5,791 nucleotides of DNA from an uncultured Neomegalonema sp. Its GTDB lineage: Bacteria > Pseudomonadota > Alphaproteobacteria > Rhodobacterales > Rhodobacteraceae. How positions within the stretch are numbered: the first letter of the stretch is position 1; the number at the start of each line of letters is the position of its first letter. The position numbers were made by a program, and so were the translations under genes. This document shows, one piece after another, positions 1-5,791 of this stretch. The notes under the pieces are model-generated. The model was not told the origin of the DNA. It did no database searches and saw nothing but the letters and a program-made list of their open reading frames with translations. Where the stretch lies: assembly GCA_937944035.1 (NCBI GenBank), contig CALDZQ010000062.1:1-5791 (forward strand), read 5' to 3'.

Positions 1-1014
1 ACAATGGTCTCGGAATCACGGGCGCGTCTTGTTGCGCTCGCCAACGAGGAAGCGGGCGCGACCGAAGCCATGCGCTTGCGCAGACGCCAGAATGCAGCCG
101 CGTTTTCCGCGATGGTCGCCCTCTCCAAATCCCACGCGCCGGAACTGGTCGCCTATGGTGGTGATCCGCTGACCGCCGCTCGCGGGGCCAGTGTGCTGAC
201 GGGCCTGCGCGAAGCCCTCGCCACCAATGGCCGCACGGCAAATGACCGGATGCGTGCGATCAATGACCTGCGCCTTAAAACCGAGGGCGCGCGCGAAGAA
301 ACCCGCGAGGCCATCGCCTCCCTGCGCAGCCGCGAGCGCGAATTATGGGTGCTGGTCGGCAAACGCAAACAGCAAAGCCGCGAAACGCTGGAGCAAGCCG
401 AACAGTTGAAACTGGAAGCCCAAAGCATGACGGACCGGGCGCGTACCCTGTCCCGCCTGCTGCGCCGCTCCCCCGCCCCGCCAGCCAAACCTGTGCGTGA
501 GGCGGCCGTCACACCGGCCAAACGCATCCTGCCTCCTCCAAAGCCGCTGAACTTCGCCAAAGGCAACTTTGCCTGGCCTGTCACGGGGGGTGAAATCGCC
601 CAGCAATTCGGTCAGGCGGCAACGGGTAACGAAGCGCTCGGCATGGTGTTTGATGCCAAACCCTACGCGCTGGTCTACGCGCCGTGGAACGGCACACTCG
701 GTTATGCCGGACCTGTGAACAGCTTTGGCCTTGTTGCGGTCATTGATATTGGCGAAGACTATCAAATCGTCCTTGCGGGTCTGTCAGACCTGATCCGCAA
801 AAAAGGCGACGCGGTACAACGGGGTGAACCAATCGGCACTTTGACAGGGCCGATCTCCGAAAGTGAAGAATTCCTTGCGGATGAAGCGGCGCTTTCTGCC
901 AATGCGGTGGCTTCGCTCTATTTGCAGATGAGATTACGTGGTAAACCAATAGATCCCGGCGAATGGTTTGGTCCATCCGGGGGACAGATGATCCGAAAGG
1001 TGGATGCACAATGA
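1..1014 (+). CDS. envC: EnvC-like murein hydrolase activator, degenerate M23/LytM domain (5' partial)
   Basis: This periplasmic protein probably activates N-acetylmuramyl-L-alanine amidases that split septal peptidoglycan. The reading frame is open to the left edge, so the true start and the expected signal peptide lie outside; the ATG at 4 is probably internal. Seen: about 160 residues of charged, Arg/Glu/Ala-rich helix suited to coiled coil, including an APELVAYGGDPLTAARGA-type segment near base 130-190 that resembles the linker between EnvC helices. A Pro-rich hinge follows (about 470-550), then a LytM-like domain from about 568 that begins FAWPVTGGEIAQQFGQ. The zinc ligands of active M23 peptidases are missing. 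The HxGxD region reads ALGMVFD (634-654) and the HLHFE region reads SLYLQMR (913-933). E. coli EnvC, recalled from memory, is degenerate in the same places (GMVI, SLYFEIR). The domain ends normally with PIDPGEWF. The gene overlaps ctpA by 4 bases. Family call firm; the activator role is inferred. Confidence 0.88.
   Translation, partial: TMVSESRARLVALANEEAGATEAMRLRRRQNAAAFSAMVALSKSHAPELVAYGGDPLTAARGASVLTGLREALATNGRTANDRMRAINDLRLKTEGAREETREAIASLRSRERELWVLVGKRKQQSRETLEQAEQLKLEAQSMTDRARTLSRLLRRSPAPPAKPVREAAVTPAKRILPPPKPLNFAKGNFAWPVTGGEIAQQFGQAATGNEALGMVFDAKPYALVYAPWNGTLGYAGPVNSFGLVAVIDIGEDYQIVLAGLSDLIRKKGDAVQRGEPIGTLTGPISESEEFLADEAALSANAVASLYLQMRLRGKPIDPGEWFGPSGGQMIRKVDAQ
996..1002 (+). promoter_or_regulatory. 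Ribosome-binding site setting the ctpA start
   Basis: AAAGGTG lies inside the last codons of envC, about 8-10 bases before the ATG at 1011. It supports 1011 over an in-frame ATG at 963, which would put 16 non-signal-like residues in front of an otherwise good signal peptide. An ATG at 1023 is possible, but it is farther from this site and would remove the Asn-Lys start of the signal peptide. Confidence 0.6.
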
Positions 1015-2339
1015 ACAAGACAATGGTTGCGGCGCTGTTTGGCGCGGCAGCGGGTATCGCGATTACGGCACAATACGGAACTCCGCGATTGGCTTCCGAA
1101 GCTCATGCTGCGTCTACCTACGAGTATCTGGACCTTTTCGGCGATGTCTTCGAGCGCACCCGGTCGGCTTATGTCGAGACGGTTGACGAGAAAGATCTGA
1201 TCGAAGCGGCCATCAACGGGATGCTCACTTCGCTAGATCCGCATTCCAGCTATATGGCGCCTGAAAGCTTCACGGATATGCAGACCGACACCAAAGGTGA
1301 ATTTGGTGGTCTCGGCATTGAAGTGACGATGGAAGAGGGCTTCGTCAAAGTTGTCTCTCCCATTGATGATACCCCCGCTGCCAAGGCGAATCTCAAACCG
1401 AACGATTTCATCACCCATATCGACGGCGAGTCGGTGTTGGGGATGACCATCGGCGAGGCGGTTGATCTGATGCGCGGCCCGGTTAACACCGACATCGAAC
1501 TCACCATCGCCCGCGAGGGTGCGGAGGAGCCGATTGAAGTCAAGCTGACACGCGCGATCATCGAGATCAAAGCGGTCAAGCACAAGATCGAGGGCACTGT
1601 CGGCATCCTGCGCGTCTCTAAATTCTCCGAGAAAACCTTCCAGAACCTCGCGGAATCAATGGCTGAGATCAAAACGGAGATCGGTGCGGATAAGGTCACA
1701 GGCTATGTGATCGACCTGCGTAACAACCCCGGCGGTCTGTTGACCCAAGCGGTTGCCGTCTCTGACGCCTTCCTCGACCGGGGCGAAATCGTCTCGACGC
1801 GCGGACGCGATCAGCAAAATGCTGACCGTTACAACGCCCAGAAGGGCGACCTCGCGGATGGCAAGCCTGTCGTCGTGCTGGTCAATGGCGGCTCCGCCTC
1901 GGCTTCCGAGATCGTCGCGGGCGCGCTGCAAGACCACCGTCGCGGCATCGTCGTCGGCGAGAAAACCTTCGGCAAAGGCTCGGTCCAAACGATCATGCCC
2001 CTCGCTTCCAAAGGCGCGATCCGTCTGACCACAGCCCGCTACTACACCCCTTCAGGCCGCTCCATCCAAGCCTTGGGGATCGAGCCGGACATCGTTGTCG
2101 AACAGGTTGAGCTGGATGACGCCGAAAAAGGCACATCACGCCGCAACTACTCCGAAGCGCAAATGCGTGGCAGCCTCTCAAACGACTCGCTCAGCGAAGC
2201 GGAGAAAGAGCAGCGTAAAAAGGAAGTTGAGGCCCATAACCGCCGCAACGAGCTGCGCGATGAGGATTACCAACTCGCCTACGCCCTCGACCTGATGCAG
2301 GGTCTTTCGGTCTACGCCGGATTTGCCGCAGAGCAATAA
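1011..2339 (+). CDS. ctpA: Carboxy-terminal processing protease CtpA (peptidase family S41)
   Basis: This is a 442-residue exported serine protease that cleaves proteins at or from their C-termini in the periplasm. Start chosen at 1011: an ATGA overlap with envC, a ribosome-binding site just upstream, and a signal peptide (MNKTM, hydrophobic 5-20, likely cleavage after AHA at 31-33). Domains in order: N-terminal helical segment with YLDLFGDVFERTRSAYVE; PDZ domain about 97-165 beginning FGGLGIEV (98-105); S41 core with DLRNNPGG (235-242). The catalytic Ser297 lies in GSASASE and Lys322 and Gln326 in GKGSVQ, spaced 25 and 4 residues apart as in E. coli Prc (S430/K455/Q459). The Ser/Lys pair is intact, so an active enzyme is expected. 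The last roughly 75 residues are very charged and helical. Length fits CtpA-type rather than the much longer Prc. The neighbours envC and yibQ suggest cell-wall substrates or partners; this is inference. A terminator follows 18 bases after the stop. Confidence 0.96.
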   Translation: MNKTMVAALFGAAAGIAITAQYGTPRLASEAHAASTYEYLDLFGDVFERTRSAYVETVDEKDLIEAAINGMLTSLDPHSSYMAPESFTDMQTDTKGEFGGLGIEVTMEEGFVKVVSPIDDTPAAKANLKPNDFITHIDGESVLGMTIGEAVDLMRGPVNTDIELTIAREGAEEPIEVKLTRAIIEIKAVKHKIEGTVGILRVSKFSEKTFQNLAESMAEIKTEIGADKVTGYVIDLRNNPGGLLTQAVAVSDAFLDRGEIVSTRGRDQQNADRYNAQKGDLADGKPVVVLVNGGSASASEIVAGALQDHRRGIVVGEKTFGKGSVQTIMPLASKGAIRLTTARYYTPSGRSIQALGIEPDIVVEQVELDDAEKGTSRRNYSEAQMRGSLSNDSLSEAEKEQRKKEVEAHNRRNELRDEDYQLAYALDLMQGLSVYAGFAAEQ

Positions 2340-2357
2340 ATCCGCCGCATCCTCTTT

Positions 2358-2388
2358 AAAACGCCCGCCCCGCGCGGGCGTTTTTTTT
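2358..2388 (+). terminator. Intrinsic terminator after ctpA
   Basis: A perfect hairpin: left arm AAAACGCCCGC (2358-2368), 5-base loop, right arm GCGGGCGTTTT (2374-2384). It is followed by T to 2388, giving eight consecutive T in all. It begins 18 bases after the ctpA stop and should end the envC-ctpA transcript. Its complement has only four A before the stem, so it is likely one-directional. Confidence 0.92.
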
Positions 2389-2498
2389 GTGTGAAACGGA
2401 TTCATAAGGTTAATCCGCTACCATCCGACTCTGGAATAAAGCGATTTCAAGAAAGACCGACAGGCTTTTCAAAAACGCTGTAAGCGGAGTTTCGCACG
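2389..2498 (+). other. Spacer between ctpA terminator and yibQ; expected promoter not recognisable
   Basis: These 110 bases are more AT-rich than the flanking genes and hold no plausible gene. Because a strong terminator precedes it, a promoter for yibQ-rppH is expected here. By eye no good sigma-70 pair is present; the nearest is AATAAA at 2435-2440 as a weak -10 with no matching -35. The yibQ ribosome-binding site occupies the right end. Confidence 0.4.
2482..2489 (+). promoter_or_regulatory. Ribosome-binding site setting the GTG start of yibQ
   Basis: AAGCGGAG, with the GGAG core at 2486-2489, ends 9 bases before the GTG at 2499. There is no ATG in frame nearby that would keep the basic N-terminus and membrane segment, so the GTG is the best start. 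Confidence 0.6.
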
Positions 2499-3785
2499 GT
2501 GATTTTCAAACAACGCCCCTATACGCTAAAAACACACCGCTCGCGGTTCCGCCCGGTTCACGCCGCCCTGATCGGTCTGAGCATCACGGCCATCGCAATT
2601 CCGCTGGCAAGCAACTGGAATGCGAGCGGCACAAGCGTTTACGACGCCGTCGCCGAAGCCGGATTCGTCGCCAGCGAGCGCCCCTTTGATCGCCTGCTCA
2701 GCGGCAAAGCCCTCGGCGGCCGCCGCCTGACCGACCCGGCACAGATCATCCGAGTCACCACACAGGAACCCGCTTTCCCCACCGCAGCAGAGGCTCAACC
2801 GCCCGTCCCGGAAGCGGAACTGCCCGTTGCGGCGCTTCCCCTTCAAACACCCGTTGCCGCACCATCCTCTCCTGATGAACGCGACATCGCCGCCGCCGAT
2901 GCCTTGGCGATGCCTTTTCCGCGCCCGAAACCGGTTCGTGTGGCAAGCAACGCAAGCGGACGCGCGATCACATCCATGACACTGCCGCCGCTGGAACCCA
3001 TCAAAATCGCCGTGCCGAAGGACTCCATCGCCCTCAACCTGCCCGAAAGCGCCCCGGCCTCCGATGAAACTCCGCGCCTTAAAGTCGCGGCGATAGCCCC
3101 GAAAACACCGTCCGCGTCCGGCCCCCGAATCGCCATCGTACTCGCGGCTGCCGGACTGAACCCCGGCGCAACACGCGCGGCTATCAGCCGGCTACCCGGC
3201 ACAGTCACTTTGGCCTTCGCACCGATCGGCGAGCAAACGCCCGCTTTATCGAAACAGGCCGTCGCCGACGGGCATCTCGTGCTCGCCGAAATACCGATGG
3301 AGCCGATGAACGCACTGCGCGACCCCGGCGAACCCCTCACCCTGCGCGTCAGCAACACCGAACAGGAAAATGTCCAACGCCTGCGCAACGCCATCGCCCG
3401 CGTATCGGGTGCGAAAGGCGTTTCAAGCTATCTCGGCGCACGGTTCAGCCGCTCCATTGACGCGGCAAGCCCGGTACTGGCCGCCATCAAAGGCAGCGGC
3501 AACTTTCTGTTCGAGAACCAACCCGGACATCAAAGCCAGCTCAGAAGCATCGCGCATCAGAAATCCCTGCCCTATGCCGCCGGGAACACCGTCATCGACA
3601 TCAACCGAAACCAAATCGCTGAAACCCTCATCACCCTGGAAGCGAGAGCAAAAAGTGACGGAATCGCCATAGGAGTAGGGGCAACCCATATAAGCACCGT
3701 TGATGCACTTGCTTTATGGATGAAATCAGCAGAGTCTCGCGGCATAACATTCGTCCCCGTGGCAGAAGTCGCGGAGAAAATCTAA
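2499..3785 (+). CDS. yibQ: Divergent polysaccharide deacetylase family protein (DUF610/YibQ), membrane-anchored
   Basis: This 428-residue envelope protein starts with GTG. Seen: a basic N-terminus (KQRPYTLKTHRSRFR), one membrane segment at about 20-38 (HAALIGLSITAIAIPLAS) and a long Pro/Ala-rich, low-complexity linker to about residue 208. A C-terminal domain follows from GPRIAIVL (208-215), with LPGTVTLAFAPIG, IPMEP (265-269), LGARF (312-316) and a C-terminal GITFVPVAEVAEK. These are the landmarks of the YibQ family, which has a polysaccharide deacetylase-like barrel. The motifs carrying metal-binding residues in typical members look lost: IVIDDLG reads IVLAAAG (213-219), the His before PMEP is Glu264, and NHMGSRF reads SYLGARF. 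Many alphaproteobacterial homologues also lack the DD pair, as far as I recall. So the enzyme activity is doubtful and the function unknown. It likely sits in the inner membrane with the barrel in the periplasm. It is followed 8 bases later by rppH, probably in one transcript. Confidence 0.87.
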   Translation: MIFKQRPYTLKTHRSRFRPVHAALIGLSITAIAIPLASNWNASGTSVYDAVAEAGFVASERPFDRLLSGKALGGRRLTDPAQIIRVTTQEPAFPTAAEAQPPVPEAELPVAALPLQTPVAAPSSPDERDIAAADALAMPFPRPKPVRVASNASGRAITSMTLPPLEPIKIAVPKDSIALNLPESAPASDETPRLKVAAIAPKTPSASGPRIAIVLAAAGLNPGATRAAISRLPGTVTLAFAPIGEQTPALSKQAVADGHLVLAEIPMEPMNALRDPGEPLTLRVSNTEQENVQRLRNAIARVSGAKGVSSYLGARFSRSIDAASPVLAAIKGSGNFLFENQPGHQSQLRSIAHQKSLPYAAGNTVIDINRNQIAETLITLEARAKSDGIAIGVGATHISTVDALALWMKSAESRGITFVPVAEVAEKI

Positions 3786-3788
3786 AGG
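3783..3788 (+). promoter_or_regulatory. Ribosome-binding site of rppH overlapping the yibQ stop codon
   Basis: TAAAGG includes the yibQ stop codon TAA (3783-3785). It lies 5 bases before the ATG at 3794 and 8 bases before a second ATG at 3797. It supports a start here rather than at an in-frame ATG at 3716 inside yibQ. The arrangement suggests that translation of the two genes is coupled. Confidence 0.6.
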
Positions 3789-3793
3789 CTGAT

Positions 3794-4294
3794 ATGATGA
3801 CGCGCGCCCCGCTTGACGCCGCCGCTTTGGCAAAACTTCCCTATCGCCCCGGTGCCGGGATCGTGCTTCTCAATCAGGATCGCAAGATTTTTGCCGGACG
3901 GCGGATCGACAACGCCGCCGACGCCTGGCAAATGCCGCAAGGTGGCATTGATTACGGCGAACTGCCGGAAGAAGCCGCCCTGCGCGAACTGACCGAGGAA
4001 ACGGGCGTTCACCGCGACAAAGCCATCATCGAACGTCAGACCAAGGAATGGCTGCGTTATGAATTGCCCAAAGATTTGCTGGGAAAACTGTGGAAGGGTA
4101 AATATCGCGGGCAGGAGCAAATGTGGTTTGCCGCGCGTTTCCTGGGCACAGATGCCGATGTGAACATCGCCACAGCCCATGCCGAATTCTCCGAATGGCG
4201 CTGGATGGCGGCTTCCGACCTGATCGAGAAAATCGTGCCTTTCAAGCGTGATCTTTATGAGCAGGTGTTCAATGAATTCGCGGATCTGATCTGA
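3794..4294 (+). CDS. rppH: RNA pyrophosphohydrolase RppH (NudH/IalA-type Nudix hydrolase)
   Basis: This 166-residue cytoplasmic enzyme removes pyrophosphate from the 5' triphosphate end of RNAs, opening them to decay; family members also hydrolyse diadenosine polyphosphates. Seen: YRPGAGIVLLNQDRKIFAGRR at the N-terminus, then WQMPQGGIDYGE. The complete Nudix box runs from G50 to V72 (bases 3941-4009), with Glu56, Arg64-Glu65, Glu68-Glu69 and Gly71 matching Gx5Ex7REUxEExGU. Further RppH hallmarks are the KGKYRGQEQMWF segment and a C-terminal FSEWRWM followed by PFKRDLYEQVF. The length fits the family. Start: tandem ATGs at 3794 and 3797 are both possible and differ by one Met. The gene is 8 bases after yibQ and ends 8 bases before a terminator. 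In Bartonella the homologue is called ialA and lies near ctpA; the partner ialB is not in this window. Confidence 0.95.
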   Translation: MMTRAPLDAAALAKLPYRPGAGIVLLNQDRKIFAGRRIDNAADAWQMPQGGIDYGELPEEAALRELTEETGVHRDKAIIERQTKEWLRYELPKDLLGKLWKGKYRGQEQMWFAARFLGTDADVNIATAHAEFSEWRWMAASDLIEKIVPFKRDLYEQVFNEFADLI

Positions 4295-4302
4295 CCGCAT
4301 AA

Positions 4303-4330
4303 AAAAAGCCCCGACCAAGCGGGGCTTTTT
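4303..4330. terminator. Bidirectional intrinsic terminator between rppH and atpC
   Basis: A perfect stem: AAAAAGCCCCG (4303-4313), loop ACCAAG, CGGGGCTTTTT (4320-4330). Read rightward it ends in five T, 8 bases after the rppH stop. Read leftward the A run at 4301-4307 becomes seven T, 18 bases past the atpC stop. It therefore fits as a shared terminator for both convergent transcripts. Confidence 0.9.
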
Positions 4331-4348
4331 CAGATTTATTCAGCGATT

Positions 4349-4744
4349 TCAGGACAACCCGGCCATCATCGACTTGATCGAGCCGACACGGCGGTTGGCC
4401 TCGGCCAACGCCTCCTTGTCCAATCCCTCAAGCGATGCCTCAGCGGAAGCAAGGGACGCCTCAAACATCTCCGCTTTCGCCTCGCTGCGCAGGGCAGCGA
4501 ACTCGGCGAGGATCGAGATACTCGAACCCGACACTTCGGCAAAACCGCCGGCGATCAGATATTCGGTCTCAGTCGAGCCGTTGCGCACATGGATAATGCC
4601 GGGACGCAAGCTGGTGACGACGGGAACGTGCCCCGGCATCGCCGTAAAATCCCCGTCCGCACCTGGCAGAACAACCGCTTCAGCCTCAAGAGAGGCCAGC
4701 TTTTTCTCCGGTGAGACAAGCTCAACCTGCATTGTGTCAGCCAT
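4349..4744 (-). CDS. atpC: F1F0 ATP synthase subunit epsilon
   Basis: This 131-residue subunit is part of the central stalk of ATP synthase on the cytoplasmic side of the membrane. It links gamma to the c-ring and, in many bacteria, restrains ATP hydrolysis. Seen: an N-terminal beta-sandwich (about 1-87) with MQVELVSPEKKLASLEAEAV, LPGADGDFTAMPGHVPVVTS and LIAGGFAEVSGSSISILAE, all typical of epsilon. An Ala/Glu-rich helical hairpin (about 88-131) follows, ending in IKSMMAGLS. Length is normal. Start: the ATG at 4744-4742 has a strong ribosome-binding site 9 bases upstream; a second Met four codons later is less likely. It follows atpD after 24 bases, the usual last position of the atpHAGDC operon, and runs into the shared terminator. 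Confidence 0.97.
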   Translation of the reverse strand: MADTMQVELVSPEKKLASLEAEAVVLPGADGDFTAMPGHVPVVTSLRPGIIHVRNGSTETEYLIAGGFAEVSGSSISILAEFAALRSEAKAEMFEASLASAEASLEGLDKEALAEANRRVGSIKSMMAGLS

Positions 4745-4753
4745 ATCGCCTGT

Positions 4754-4760
4754 CTCCCTT
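4754..4760 (-). promoter_or_regulatory. Ribosome-binding site of atpC
   Basis: On the minus strand AAGGGAG lies in the 24-base gap after the atpD stop and ends 9 bases before the ATG at 4744. It selects this start over the Met four codons downstream. Confidence 0.65.
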
Positions 4761-4768
4761 GAAACCGA

Positions 4769-5791
<1,023 letters not shown>

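Noticed and set aside
153..765. Two overlapping minus-strand open frames (about 140 codons each) antisense to envC
   Set aside because: Their composition is Arg/Ser-rich shadow sequence, and the plus strand encodes a recognisable EnvC-like protein throughout.
963..1010. Upstream in-frame extension of ctpA starting at ATG 963
   Set aside because: It would place 16 hydrophilic residues before the signal peptide and overlap envC by 52 bases. The ATG at 1011 has a better-placed ribosome-binding site.
2397..2417. Inverted repeat CGGATT/AATCCG with a 9-base gap, considered as an operator upstream of yibQ
   Set aside because: Six-base arms with a free gap length are not rare by chance in a spacer of this size, and no known operator matches.
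2843..3394. A 183-codon open frame on the minus strand, antisense to yibQ
   Set aside because: The low stop-codon density comes from GC-rich, Ala/Pro-rich coding sequence on the other strand. It has no family resemblance.
3716..3793. Upstream in-frame extension of rppH starting at ATG 3716
   Set aside because: It would add 26 residues not seen in the family and overlap yibQ by 70 bases. The ATGs at 3794 and 3797 have a ribosome-binding site and give the normal length.
3782..4318. A 178-codon open frame on the minus strand, antisense to rppH
   Set aside because: It covers the whole of rppH, which has a complete Nudix box, and extends through the terminator hairpin. No domain or ribosome-binding site supports it.

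Overview
The window is an ordinary, densely coded chromosomal stretch of a moderately GC-rich proteobacterium, most likely an alphaproteobacterium. The evidence is the gene set and order, the style of the EnvC and YibQ proteins, an RppH followed by the end of an atp operon, and a strongly alphaproteobacterial-looking AtpD. The order or genus cannot be fixed by eye. No mobile element, CRISPR array, tRNA, rRNA or sign of recent transfer is visible.

Plus strand, 1-4294: four genes run rightward. The 3' part of an envC-like murein hydrolase activator (1-1014, cut by the left edge) overlaps by 4 bases with ctpA (1011-2339), an exported S41 C-terminal processing protease. A strong intrinsic terminator (2358-2388) follows ctpA. 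After a 110-base spacer come yibQ (2499-3785), a membrane-anchored divergent polysaccharide deacetylase-family protein, and rppH (3794-4294), an RNA pyrophosphohydrolase whose ribosome-binding site overlaps the yibQ stop codon.

Minus strand, 4349-5791: atpC (ATP synthase epsilon) and the 3' part of atpD (beta, cut by the right edge) run leftward, 24 bases apart, as the end of an F1 ATP synthase operon. The two convergent gene sets meet at a hairpin (4303-4330) that looks like a shared bidirectional terminator.

Functionally, envC, ctpA and yibQ form an envelope group. EnvC-type proteins switch on peptidoglycan amidases for daughter-cell separation, CtpA-type proteases trim or degrade periplasmic proteins including cell-wall hydrolases, and YibQ-type proteins are envelope proteins of unclear activity. 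RppH acts in the cytoplasm on mRNA 5' ends. AtpC and AtpD belong to the catalytic head and stalk of ATP synthase. I see no convincing undescribed system. The points most worth a second look are two proteins that keep an enzyme fold but appear to have lost its metal-binding residues (EnvC, YibQ), and the placement of terminators within the envelope cluster.
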